Made by a program: the position numbers and the translations under genes | The notes under the pieces: generated by a model | Databases searched by the model: none | Seen by the model: the letters and a program-made list of their open reading frames with translations, nothing else | What the model was told of the DNA's origin: nothing | Source: Pelatocladus maniniholoensis HA4357-MV3 | GTDB lineage: Bacteria; Cyanobacteriota; Cyanobacteriia; Cyanobacteriales; Nostocaceae | Length of the DNA: 64,000 nucleotides | Direction: 5' to 3' | Assembly: GCA_019359115.1 (NCBI GenBank) | Contig: JAHHHW010000085.1 | Span: forward strand, 62,001-126,000 | Part shown: one piece after another, positions 39,028 to 47,879 of the stretch | Position numbering within the stretch: position 1 is the first letter of the stretch | How the letters are laid out: every line of letters begins with the position of its first letter

Positions 39028-40020
39028 TCAAAAAGAACTAGACTGTGTACCTCTATAGAGTTTTAGCAATTCTCGATCAGATAGAATACGTTCGCTTTTC
39101 GTACCCATGAAATAATATCCAGAAGCAGAATCAAATGTACCAGGTTGATTGATTAAGTAGTAGTCAAAATACTTTAACCAAAAGGATGTTAGTCTCGCAA
39201 AAACCTTCACTAATGCTCTTGCTATAGGTTTCTTGACAAAACTGAGTAAAAAGTATTGATATGACCAAGCTAATGCCATTCCTGGCCCACAAACTGCACC
39301 ACTATCAATTTCTTCAAAATTATGGAATAGTCGCCGATGTCCTAAGTGAGTAAAGCGAGTAAAATCATATTTCCCCAAATGAACTTGTTGTATGAATGGT
39401 GTTTCTGAATAAACTAAACCATTGGGTTTTAAAACTCGATAAATTTCTTCAACACAACGCTTTGGATCTATAACATGTTCGAGAACAGCTTGTACGATAA
39501 CTCCATCAAATGAATCTTCTGCAAAAGGTATTTGATGGGCATCACATATGACTGATATCCGAGAACCAAAAGTCACATCTGTCTCAATGAATTCAATCTC
39601 AGATCTTGACAATAAATCTTCCATTCCTTGACCAACAACACTACCACCAATAATCAAAACCAGAGGATTTTTGTTCTGCTGAAGCAGAATTTCTGTGAAT
39701 TTTTGAGAATTCTTTTTGGTTTTAACATTTAGATTGATTCCTGGCACTATATTTACCATCAATCTTTCTAGTTTTGATTTTGGTTTGAGAGTAATTTGAA
39801 CCTTGTCTATAAAGTCATTAACAGAGAAAACACTAGACAATTCATCTATCAAAATAGGTATATTATTAACGAGATGAAATTTATTATTGCATTGATTATT
39901 TGTACATCTCAGTTGATTTTTCGATAATTTAAATCTAGACTTACATACTGGACATCGCAGAATATCTTGAGTACTTTTTGCTGATTTTATGGGAAAATCT
40001 GTTTTGATTTCAGTATTCAT
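39028..40020 (-). CDS. SAM methyltransferase with N-terminal zinc ribbon
   Basis: The 330-residue protein has an N-terminal Trm112-like ribbon (CPVCKSRFKLS, CTNNQCNNKF) followed by a class I methyltransferase fold with LVLIIGGSVVGQGME as the SAM loop, FDGVIVQAVLEHVIDP as motif IV, and IYRVLKPNGLVYSETPF as motif VI. Its place between the ligase and a GT4 gene suggests methylation of a sugar or chain end. Terminal methylation is a known stop signal read by Wzt C-terminal domains, so a link to the exporter is attractive but inferred. Confidence 0.78.
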   Translation of the reverse strand: MNTEIKTDFPIKSAKSTQDILRCPVCKSRFKLSKNQLRCTNNQCNNKFHLVNNIPILIDELSSVFSVNDFIDKVQITLKPKSKLERLMVNIVPGINLNVKTKKNSQKFTEILLQQNKNPLVLIIGGSVVGQGMEDLLSRSEIEFIETDVTFGSRISVICDAHQIPFAEDSFDGVIVQAVLEHVIDPKRCVEEIYRVLKPNGLVYSETPFIQQVHLGKYDFTRFTHLGHRRLFHNFEEIDSGAVCGPGMALAWSYQYFLLSFVKKPIARALVKVFARLTSFWLKYFDYYLINQPGTFDSASGYYFMGTKSERILSDRELLKLYRGTQSSSF

Positions 40021-40110
40021 AGATAGGTATCATCACTATTTTTTTATGCTAAAAAATTGAAATGAAATACTTTGGTCAATTTATAACGAAAATTTTTCTA
40101 GAGGACTAAC

Positions 40111-41508
40111 CTAAACAGTCCTTGTGTCGTTCCAATTCCAACCAGCTACTGCCATTAGAGTCATCCAGTAGAAAAAGAGAGTGGTATGGCTCCATATGTT
40201 TTCAGTAACCATCGCTACGGGTATAGACAGAAAAATAGCCAACATAGTTAAACACAGATCACGCTTTGCACTACCAGGGGGTGCTGATTGTATTAACTGA
40301 ACAATGCGTATACCCTGAACGAATAAAAAGAGTAGAAAAATTACTAAACCAATAATTCCCTCTTCGACTAAAGCCCGCACATAATCATTGTGAGCAATAA
40401 ATCCATTACCAATCGTGTTGGCACTTGCCAAACCGTATCCAAATATTGGAAACTGCTGCCAAGCATTGAGAAGTAAATGCCAGTGGGAAAGCCGCCAGTT
40501 GAAACTGTTATAATCGCCCTGAGACATTAAAATTGCTCGCGAAACATCAATATCTGGATTTAGTAGTGGTGTGTTAGCCACAGAGTTCAGGCGTTCTTGT
40601 CCAAACTCTGTACTGGCAAATAATCCTATGACTAGCGCCAAAAATATGACTCCACCTATGAGATTGGCTATATTTAGTCGAGGAGTAATTAAAACCAAAA
40701 CAAAAGTAGCAATCATTATCAAACCAAATAGAGCTTTGGTACCTACAAACAAAAAGGCGAGTAAACCCAGCAACAATAACCATGAATAATATTGCCTTGA
40801 TTGCCTTAGCTTCCAGTAAGTCAGGCCGATAAACAGCAACAGTAAAGTTGTAAAGCCATTAGAGTGTCCTATGGTTCCCTTGATTCGAGAACCATCATCT
40901 CCACCAGCCAAGAGGAAGAAAGGTAAGATTGACGGCATAAATACTTGTATCAATGCAACTGTGATCGGTACAACTAGAGCCAGAAACAGTGTAGAAATTA
41001 TCTTTTCAGGAGGAAGTCGATCCTTTAGTTGCATGACTAACAGATAAACCATCAGCCATGAAAAAAGGCGAATCCACTCACGGATACTCTCTGGTAACAA
41101 CGAAACATTCAATCCCAACCCTCCCAGAGGTAGGAGCATCACCCATAAGCCTTGTACCATTACCCAGGCGGCAAAAAACCACCAAAAGCGATCTGTATGT
41201 ACAGTTTGACCTGTCAATAACTGTATAGTCACATATAGTAAAGTTAGAATATCTAATCCTACGGCAAACGCAGCTGGTATTTGTTGAGCAGACCAAGGAT
41301 CAAGACAGGTACGAAAGATCAATAGACCCATTACTGTTTGCTCAAACCTGGTAAAGAATAAGATGACTACAGCGATCGCCACTAGAGCTAAACACAGATA
41401 AAGAGGTTTCGCACCTGCGAGAAATCCTGCAACTATACCAACTCCTACACCTACCAACCCAATCAACAGTGGCAAAACAGAAGAATTTGTACGTTGATTA
41501 GTCAACAT
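40111..41508 (-). CDS. O-antigen ligase/polymerase (Wzy_C family)
   Basis: The 465-residue protein has about eleven membrane segments. A large periplasmic loop contains GTIGHSNGFTT and, further on, NAWQQFPIFGYGLASANT and AHNDYVRALVEEGIIG, the conserved arginine/histidine loop of the Wzy_C/WaaL family. It acts in the inner membrane, on its periplasmic side, to polymerise or transfer lipid-linked glycans. WaaL-type ligases and Wzy polymerases cannot be separated by sequence reading. It lies 33 bp after the Wzc-like gene. Confidence 0.9.
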   Translation of the reverse strand: MLTNQRTNSSVLPLLIGLVGVGVGIVAGFLAGAKPLYLCLALVAIAVVILFFTRFEQTVMGLLIFRTCLDPWSAQQIPAAFAVGLDILTLLYVTIQLLTGQTVHTDRFWWFFAAWVMVQGLWVMLLPLGGLGLNVSLLPESIREWIRLFSWLMVYLLVMQLKDRLPPEKIISTLFLALVVPITVALIQVFMPSILPFFLLAGGDDGSRIKGTIGHSNGFTTLLLLFIGLTYWKLRQSRQYYSWLLLLGLLAFLFVGTKALFGLIMIATFVLVLITPRLNIANLIGGVIFLALVIGLFASTEFGQERLNSVANTPLLNPDIDVSRAILMSQGDYNSFNWRLSHWHLLLNAWQQFPIFGYGLASANTIGNGFIAHNDYVRALVEEGIIGLVIFLLFLFVQGIRIVQLIQSAPPGSAKRDLCLTMLAIFLSIPVAMVTENIWSHTTLFFYWMTLMAVAGWNWNDTRTV

Positions 41509-41541
41509 AATTAGCTAGATTGCAAATGGTTTTTAGCAACT

Positions 41542-43686
41542 TTAAGCAGAACTACCCTGGCTTAAACCTTTGGATAATAGGGATCTATAACCATTAACGG
41601 GATAGCGGTAATATCGTTCAGTCTGCTGTGTAATTCCATTGACAACTACTCCCATGATTGGTATTTGATTATGTGTTAATTCTGATACTGCTCTTTGCAG
41701 AACTTCTTTAATTGTGAAATTCGGACGTGTAACTAACAGAATTCCATCACTTTGCCGCCCTAATGTCTGAGCATCAGCACAAGCACTAAGAGGAGGAGTA
41801 TCTATAATGACACAATCATACTGCCGAATTGCTTCTGTTATTAGAGACTTCATAACCTCTGACTCTAGTAAATGTGAGGGATGTCCATACAAATCACCAC
41901 AAGTTAATACACAGAGGTTAGCAATATGAGTGCGTTGCACCGTTTCTTCTAGAGATCTTTGTGAATCAATCACATCTGTAATTCCTGGCTGAGGAGCTAA
42001 GTTAAATAATGTATGCAGCACAGGACGACGCAAATCTGCATCAATCAGCAGTGTGCGTCGGGACAACATGGCGGAAATCACAGCCAGATGTGAAGCAACT
42101 ACCGATTTTCCTTCCCCAGTGATACTGCTACTAACAACAATTGATCGCAATGGTTCATTACTACGAAACTCTAGGTTTTTAAATAGAGTGCGGTATGGCT
42201 CAACCAAACCAACATGATCTAAAAATTGTCCAGATGATTCAAGAGCGATCGCATGAGTTGGTAGACGTGGTAATACTCCCAACAATGGTAACTTCAATAA
42301 TTCCTCAGCTTCGGAAGCATCCTTTAAAGTATGATCCATAAGCTCCAGTAACAGGACAATACCTGTAGCTAAAGCAGTTCCGAATACAGTCGCGATCGCC
42401 AATATAGCTTTCTTATTGGGTAAGGACGGTTCTTTCGGTGGTTGTGCTGCTTCAATAATTTGGATATTACCAACCAGTTGAGCTTCAGCAATCCGCGCTT
42501 CTTCCAGTTTACTTTGCAGTAACTTCAAAGATTCCACAGCCTCTTCTCGTTTCCGTGTGAGTGGAGTGAGCTGTTGCTGTTTGATTGGCAATTGTGCTAA
42601 ACGAGTTTGGAGGTTAGCACGATTAGCTTGCACAGATCTAAACTTATTTTCAATTGCCAAGCGCTCTACATCATTAACAATCAGTTGAGAGGTTAAGTCT
42701 TGGCTGATTTTATCACCTGCTACAGAGCTAGAGGAAATAGATGTATTTCCAGGCGATACACGAGCTAATCCTTGCAAGTACAACCCACGTAAACCATTTC
42801 GTTGTCCAAGCAGATTAATAACAGTGGGATGACTCTCTGTTAAATACAAACGAGCTTGAATTAGCTTAGTTTCTATTTCTGCTAACTTATTGCGTAACGC
42901 CTTGAGTTCTTCATCTTGACCACCACGCACTGCTGCATAAGCTTGATTCAGAGCTTTAGCATCGGTGACTTGTCGCAGTGAAGCTTCTTTGGAGCGCAAT
43001 TCTTGAAGTTGAGCTACAAGAGTATTCTCCTGCTCTTCCAAAGTAGCTAAACTATTCACCAAACTTTTGGTTTGCTCATCAAAGGAGACAATACCACTAC
43101 TTTGTCTATATTTATTTTCCTTCTGTTCAGCCTCCTCTACTCGCTTGCGAGCATCAGGAACCTTTTTTTCTAAGAATTTGCGAACATTAGCAGCTTCTTG
43201 ACGGATAACTTGGGTATTATCCTCAACCATTGCTTGGGAAATTGCATTGACAACTTTGGTTGCAAGTGTAGGGTTTTTGTTAAGATAGCTCACCTCCAAA
43301 ATATTAGTAGCGGGAACAATTTTGACTTTCAAGTTTTGACTTAATTGTTCAACTGTCAGTTCATTTCCAGGTGGACTAAATCCAGATTCAGCAGAAACCT
43401 TAGCTAGCGCTTTTTGAAGAACTCGCTGCGACTTAATTAATTCTGCTTGGTCAGCTAAAGGGTTAGAACCACCTGGTGTACCCGGACTGAGTTGAGTCAA
43501 ATCCCGTCCCAATTCCGAAACGCTTACCCTTTTTTGATCAAGTATTAGTCGCGTCGATGTTTCATAAAGCCTTGGGGTAATTTGAAGGTAGGCGATCGCT
43601 CCACCAATGACAGCAGCAAATGTAGCTAGAGCTGGTAGAGTACGCCGCTTCAATATAAATAGTAAAGATGATAAGCCTTTTTCCAT
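41542..43686 (-). CDS. Wzc-like polysaccharide co-polymerase and tyrosine autokinase
   Basis: I place the start at ATG 43686 (714 residues); an in-frame ATG 72 bp earlier lies across short tandem repeats and would add a Ser/Pro-rich peptide. Two membrane segments flank a Wzz-type periplasmic domain with coiled coils (residues about 50-400). The cytosolic BY-kinase domain has Walker A ITGEGKSVVA, Walker A' TLLIDADLRRP and Walker B CVIIDTPP. The tyrosine cluster ERYYRYPVNGY is near the C terminus. Such proteins control chain length and export, cycling between phosphorylated and free forms. Confidence 0.93.
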   Translation of the reverse strand: MEKGLSSLLFILKRRTLPALATFAAVIGGAIAYLQITPRLYETSTRLILDQKRVSVSELGRDLTQLSPGTPGGSNPLADQAELIKSQRVLQKALAKVSAESGFSPPGNELTVEQLSQNLKVKIVPATNILEVSYLNKNPTLATKVVNAISQAMVEDNTQVIRQEAANVRKFLEKKVPDARKRVEEAEQKENKYRQSSGIVSFDEQTKSLVNSLATLEEQENTLVAQLQELRSKEASLRQVTDAKALNQAYAAVRGGQDEELKALRNKLAEIETKLIQARLYLTESHPTVINLLGQRNGLRGLYLQGLARVSPGNTSISSSSVAGDKISQDLTSQLIVNDVERLAIENKFRSVQANRANLQTRLAQLPIKQQQLTPLTRKREEAVESLKLLQSKLEEARIAEAQLVGNIQIIEAAQPPKEPSLPNKKAILAIATVFGTALATGIVLLLELMDHTLKDASEAEELLKLPLLGVLPRLPTHAIALESSGQFLDHVGLVEPYRTLFKNLEFRSNEPLRSIVVSSSITGEGKSVVASHLAVISAMLSRRTLLIDADLRRPVLHTLFNLAPQPGITDVIDSQRSLEETVQRTHIANLCVLTCGDLYGHPSHLLESEVMKSLITEAIRQYDCVIIDTPPLSACADAQTLGRQSDGILLVTRPNFTIKEVLQRAVSELTHNQIPIMGVVVNGITQQTERYYRYPVNGYRSLLSKGLSQGSSA

Positions 43687-43687
43687 A

Positions 43688-43736
43688 ATTTTTGGGGAAC
43701 GGGGAACGGGGAACGGGGACAAGGGAGACAAAGAGA
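43688..43736. repeat. Short tandem repeats directly upstream of the Wzc-like start
   Basis: GGGGAAC is repeated three times, followed by GGGGACAAGGG. The tract lies between the start codon and any upstream promoter or Shine-Dalgarno sequence, and it is the reason the longer reading frame is doubtful. Confidence 0.8.
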
Positions 43737-43759
43737 ATGACAAATGACCAATGACCATT

Positions 43760-43787
43760 GTAGAGACGCGATGAATCGCGTCTCTAC
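43760..43787. repeat. Short dispersed palindrome (GTAGAGAC...GTCTCTAC)
   Basis: GTAGAGACGCGAT pairs with ATCGCGTCTCTAC. One edge overlaps the stop codon of the next leftward gene (43787). Another member of the family lies inside metH. Confidence 0.75.
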
Positions 43788-44959
43788 TAATGACGAATGA
43801 CCATTGACTCTGGACTATTGACTACTAGTTCAGGGGAGTTCAACACAGTTGTATATAGTTTCAAGGTTTCTGAGGTAATGTGATCCCAACCATAGTGAAG
43901 TTGTACATGTTTTTGTGCATTCTCAGCCATTGCAGCCATTTGTATTGGGTGATCAATTGCCCAATCTAGAGAACGAACACAAGAGTTGAGGTTTCCAGCT
44001 TCAAAAAGCATTCCCCGTCCCCCACAAATCAATTGCTGATGGGGTGGGATATTACTTGCCAGTACTGGTATACTTTCTTGCATGGCTTCTAACATCGCCA
44101 GAGGAAGTCCCTCTAAATCAGAAGGTAGGACAAATAACCCTGCACCTCGGACAATTTCCCACAAACGAACACCCCTAAGTTCCCCAGCAAATACGATATT
44201 GGGATTGTTCGCTATCTTTTCTAACAATTTTGCGGTAAAAGATTTTGTATCGCTGACACCTCCTGCAATAACTAGTTTCCATCCCTGCGGTTTCAAGATG
44301 TTAAAGGCTTCAATAAGTAAGTCGGGACGTTTTTCTGGTACTATTCTGCCTAAAAACAAAATATAGCGTCCCTTAGTAAGTCCTAGCTGGGTTGCATAGG
44401 TGAAATTTGGATCTGAATCACCATAGCTGGCTGGAGCATTAGGAATGTAGACTGTCTCTCGACCATAGGTTTGTAAAAAATAGGATTTGAGGGCATCAGA
44501 TACCACAATAATTCCATCAGCAAAACGTACTGCTGCCTTCTCACCCATCTGGATTAAGCGAGTAGAAAAATTGCCCCACTTGGCACGTTGCCAATCTAAT
44601 CCCTGACAGGTGACTATTACTTTGGCAGAGGTGGTAATTCTAGCTAAACCAGTAAACAGAGATGGGCCAAGAGCGTGAAAATGAATAATATCGTATTTTT
44701 GACCAGTAGCAGCGATCGCACTTAATGCTGAGGTCAGAAAAGCATCCACACCTTTGATATGCAAACCAGGTAAGGAGACGACTCGAACTCCTTGAAAATT
44801 ATGATGAACAAGCCAGGAATTCTGGGTATAGGAACAGCGAGCAAATAAATCCACGATGTTACTCTGTGCTGTCATGCGAGGATATATTTCTGCACAGTAA
44901 TGTTCGATCCCACCCTGCTTGGGAGGTAGACCTTTTGCACCAATAACGGCAATCTTCAT
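43787..44959 (-). CDS. Glycosyltransferase, GT4 family
   Basis: The 390-residue protein begins IAVIGAKGLPPKQGGIEHYC, a glycine-rich GT4 loop, and has FLGRIVPEKRPDLLIEAFNI and PSDLEGLPLAMLEAMQESIP at the donor site. It is a retaining GT-B enzyme. Its opening loop resembles the RfaB/PssF-type starts in exopolysaccharide clusters. The stop codon touches a dispersed palindrome. It belongs with the leftward polysaccharide genes. Confidence 0.9.
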   Translation of the reverse strand: MKIAVIGAKGLPPKQGGIEHYCAEIYPRMTAQSNIVDLFARCSYTQNSWLVHHNFQGVRVVSLPGLHIKGVDAFLTSALSAIAATGQKYDIIHFHALGPSLFTGLARITTSAKVIVTCQGLDWQRAKWGNFSTRLIQMGEKAAVRFADGIIVVSDALKSYFLQTYGRETVYIPNAPASYGDSDPNFTYATQLGLTKGRYILFLGRIVPEKRPDLLIEAFNILKPQGWKLVIAGGVSDTKSFTAKLLEKIANNPNIVFAGELRGVRLWEIVRGAGLFVLPSDLEGLPLAMLEAMQESIPVLASNIPPHQQLICGGRGMLFEAGNLNSCVRSLDWAIDHPIQMAAMAENAQKHVQLHYGWDHITSETLKLYTTVLNSPELVVNSPESMVIRH

Positions 44960-45012
44960 ACCAACATACCAATCAGTTGTGCTTGTGCTTTAAAGCCTCT
45001 TTTATATAAGAG

Positions 45013-46212
45013 TCAATTGGATTCATTCCAGCGTTGCCACATTTGGCTGTAAACTTCGTTAATTACAGTGTGTGCAGCATAGGGCTTTGCAATTTGTGTA
45101 CAAGACTCACTTGGATAATCCTCTGGATGCAGCAATATTTTGTGTAAGGCATCTGCTAAACTCTTGGGAGTGCGTTCTTGACAAACAACTCCAGTCTTAG
45201 CAGTCAAAATTTTTGGTGTTTCACCGCATCTAGTCGTAACTACGGGTGTTCCGCTAGCAAGTGCTTCCAGCGCTGCTAAGGGTAAACCTTCATATGCACT
45301 GCTGAGAACAAAGATATTGCTGATTTGATACAACTGTGCCATTTGTATTTGCTCTACTGCACCAAGCATGGTTACTTGCTCAGATAAGCCTAATTGATCA
45401 ATTTCTTCACGCACAATCTTTGCTAACTCGCCATCACCTGCCAAGAATAAATGAACATCCGTAATATTCAACGCTGCAAATGCATGTAGCAACAAAATCG
45501 GGTCTTTTTGTGGGTGCAATCTGCCAGCAAACAGTACAAAACGTGTATCTTCAGCTAATCCCAGATGAGATGCTAGTTTGGCTCTTGATGCTTCCCGTTC
45601 TTCCTTAGTTAATGGGTAGAATATTTCATTGTCAAATGAATTTTTGATGTAAGTAACACGTTCTGCTATTTTTGGGTAGCGCTGTCGGTACAGTTCTGCT
45701 GTATCTGTGTTACATGAAAGAATTTGGTTAAACTGTCCAAGTAATATTTTTTCCAAAGCAAAATAAGCTCCGGGAAATCTTCGCCACAAAATCGCCTTTT
45801 TGTCACCCGCAGCCTGCATCTGTGTGCGAATATCATTGTGAACAAACAGAGTTTTCTCTCCATACCAATTAAGAGCTGCTAAGGTTGGCTCCAAGCGATG
45901 AAAATGCATGAAGTCTGAAGCAAAGCAATGCCCCAAAAGACTAGCTGTATACTTGAATGTGGTAGGTATTAAACTTCTAACATTGTCATTTTGCAGAGTA
46001 AATAAAGGTAGGAAACTAATTACCCTACCAGCTAATTCTGCTTCTTGCCAATTAGCTACAATTTGGTTGCGATCGCATCCTGTTCCTACTAGCCGCACCT
46101 CAAATTTATCGGGAGCATATTTAATAAAATTTTTGATCAGTGTCTGAATTCCACCAATTGTGGTATTCCAAGGATTGAATTGATAAAAAATTGTCAGAAC
46201 AGGTTTACGCAT
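45013..46212 (-). CDS. Glycosyltransferase, GT4 family, first gene of the leftward cluster
   Basis: I choose ATG 46212 (399 residues), three codons after a GTG at 46221, because AGGGTGC lies about 10 bp before it. Motifs: FAGRLHPQKDPILLLHAFAA and SSAYEGLPLAALEALASGTP (E-x7-E). It is a retaining GT-B enzyme of the polysaccharide cluster. The promoter of the whole leftward unit should lie in the AT-rich 46213-46980 interval; no clear promoter could be picked. Confidence 0.88.
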   Translation of the reverse strand: MRKPVLTIFYQFNPWNTTIGGIQTLIKNFIKYAPDKFEVRLVGTGCDRNQIVANWQEAELAGRVISFLPLFTLQNDNVRSLIPTTFKYTASLLGHCFASDFMHFHRLEPTLAALNWYGEKTLFVHNDIRTQMQAAGDKKAILWRRFPGAYFALEKILLGQFNQILSCNTDTAELYRQRYPKIAERVTYIKNSFDNEIFYPLTKEEREASRAKLASHLGLAEDTRFVLFAGRLHPQKDPILLLHAFAALNITDVHLFLAGDGELAKIVREEIDQLGLSEQVTMLGAVEQIQMAQLYQISNIFVLSSAYEGLPLAALEALASGTPVVTTRCGETPKILTAKTGVVCQERTPKSLADALHKILLHPEDYPSESCTQIAKPYAAHTVINEVYSQMWQRWNESN

Positions 46213-46388
46213 GAGATGCACCCTACACAGTTACTGTGCAATTAATTAGGTGTTTTTATTAGCAAAAGATCTCAAGAAATATTAGCTACTTCCGTCATCC
46301 GAGTTTAAATGTTGGATTTTGGATCGGTGAAATACAATTAGCAAACTTACGTCGTCACATTGATTACTTTTCCAATTCTGGAATCTGA

Positions 46389-46417
46389 GGGCTTGTACCC
46401 TGCTCGGAATTATCGGT
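46389..46417 (+). repeat. Left arm of a long-range inverted repeat (partner at 47758)
   Basis: This arm reads GGGCTTGTACCCTGCTCGG then AATTATCGGT. It is inverted at 47758-47787 with one mismatch and one indel over 29-30 bp. A second matching patch, GATTTTGGATCG, occurs further out at 46315-46326 and, inverted, at 47806-47817. Confidence 0.85.
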
Positions 46418-46984
46418 CAGTTCTGTATTTTTTTAATCTAAAGACATTGATGATTTTTGAATTCCTCCGATAGTAGTATTGCGTGTTAAATTTATTTTTT
46501 GAAACTCTTTATAAAATACCTACGCATAGCCATAAAATAAGATTGCTCTCGCGTGTACACTGAGCAAGCTTTTAAATTCATAAAACACGCAAACAAAAAA
46601 TTTACTATTTTTTCATCAATACTTTATTACACCTTTAATTAAAAATCGTAGTCTTTTTGAACTTGAATTTCACTGAGTTCTACAAACCTTTACACAATCT
46701 TTATATAAAATCGAATGTGATATAATTTGCTATAAAAAAGTATTGTATGCAACTAATATTTAGTTAAAAAAAGTATAAGTATTAAAATACTTGTATCTTA
46801 AGTATAAAGATTTAATGAACCTTTGTGATTAAGAAGTTATAAGTATTTGAAAATAAGAGCTTATTTGATATATATTTGAGGCTGCTTTTCTGTTCGTTTT
46901 TTGAGAGTTTTATTCTGCTGTTGCACCGTTGTTTTATATTCATTGTCGTTATTTTACATAGCTGATACCTTGGTTTGTGGAGAC

Positions 46985-47078
46985 AAAAAAGAAGTGGGTA
47001 GTCCTCCATCACACCCACCTACTTAACCTTCTGCGCCATACTGGAGCTTTGTGTATTCCTCACTTAGCTCCTTTTCTA
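46985..47078 (-). ncRNA. Candidate leftward small RNA ending in an intrinsic terminator
   Basis: On the minus strand GGAGCT (47071-47066) pairs with AGCTCC (47048-47043). About 25 nt later GTGGGT (47018-47013) pairs with ACCCAC (46999-46994), followed by TTC and six T. Two stems and a U-tract in a gene-free stretch is the layout of a short regulatory RNA. The alternative is a 5' leader or attenuator of the polysaccharide operon, whose first gene starts 770 bp further left. Confidence 0.4.
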
Positions 47079-47246
47079 TAGTAGGGCTAGCTCTTAAAAA
47101 ACACATTTTATAACCCTTATATAGCAAGGCTTTTAGTCAATCAGGAAAAATGTGTTTCTTTTATTCGTTGCTAGCAGCGAATAAACGCCGCTAGTTAGGC
47201 GCTCATATCTTGCACCAGCTTTTCATCCCGCCAAAAAATAAATTTT

Positions 47247-47326
47247 TTAGCTAATAGCTAAAGTCTGCTTAAGCAGACTGCTTGATTTGTTTTAGTCATC
47301 TGAAGACGACTTGTGCTATTAGCTAA
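47247..47326. repeat. 80-bp nested palindromic repeat
   Basis: TTAGCTAATAGC (47247-47258) is inverted at 47315-47326. Inside are a perfect palindrome (AGTCTGCTTAAGCAGACT, 47262-47279) and an imperfect one near 47294-47311. A related hairpin pair occurs at 58547-58594. Confidence 0.7.
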
Positions 47327-47394
47327 CGGTTTAAACCCAAGCGCAGTATATTGAAAAAATTGGGATCTTCCCTCTCAAAAAGCTTGATTACTTT

Positions 47395-47690
47395 CTCAAA
47401 ATGCCTATTTGCTTTCTCAAAATGCCTATTTGCTTTCTCAAAATGCCTATTTGCTTTCTCAAAATGCCTATTTACTTTCTCAAAATGCCTATTTGCTTTC
47501 TCATTTCGGTAGATTCAGCAAGTAAAAAGCCTGATTGCTTTCTCAAAAAGCTTAAATGCTTTCTCATTTCGGTAGATCGCGTATTCATTTCGGTAGATTC
47601 AGCAAGTAAAAAGCCTGATTGCTTTCTCAAAAAGCTTAAATGCTTTCTCATTTCGGTAGATCGCGTATTCATTTCGGTAGATTCAGCAAG
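47395..47690. repeat. 21-bp tandem repeats building an 84-bp higher-order repeat
   Basis: About five copies of a 21-bp unit (TTTCTCAAAATGCCTATTTG plus C) span 47395-47499. They run directly into two identical 84-bp blocks, 47503-47586 and 47587-47670, and a third partial copy from 47671. Each 84-bp block is four diverged 21-mers. CAGTATATTGA at 47344-47354 and its inverse at 47712-47722 bracket the array. There are no spacers, so this is not CRISPR. Reading frames exist on both strands because 21 is a multiple of three; I do not call a gene. Confidence 0.9.
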
Positions 47691-47757
47691 CAAATAGGTT
47701 CTTTAAATTTCTCAATATACTGATTGCTTTTTTATATCAGTAATTTACGCAATCATA

Positions 47758-47787
47758 ACCGATTATTCCGAGCAGGGTACAAGTCCC
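47758..47787 (-). repeat. Right arm of a long-range inverted repeat (partner at 46389)
   Basis: This arm is the reverse complement of 46389-46417 apart from one mismatch and one indel. The 1.34 kb between the arms contains no supported protein gene, one candidate small RNA and two further repeat structures. Confidence 0.85.
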
Positions 47788-47879
47788 CAGATTTATCTGT
47801 GGAATCGATCCAAAATCGTTCGACTGAGCGATCACGACGAAGTCTAAAATTCAAAATCGATTGACAGCGATCGCTCCAC

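Noticed and set aside
43687-43758. 24-residue N-terminal extension of the Wzc-like protein
   Set aside because: It is encoded by short tandem repeats and reads SLSPLSPFP, so it is unlikely to be real coding sequence.
27518-46212. Heterocyst envelope polysaccharide island
   Set aside because: No hallmark of that island could be confirmed by reading, and Glf/GlfT2-like genes suggest another surface polymer.
46812-47018. 68-residue leftward frame in the gene-poor region
   Set aside because: It has no domain and overlaps the candidate small RNA; composition is that of random AT-rich sequence.
47395-47690. CRISPR-like array
   Set aside because: The repeat units are contiguous with no unique spacers, and no cas gene is present.
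47401-47697. Repeat proteins read from both strands of the 21-bp array
   Set aside because: Open frames are a by-product of a repeat length divisible by three. There is no ribosome site or known homologue, and both strands are open, so neither is supported as a gene.
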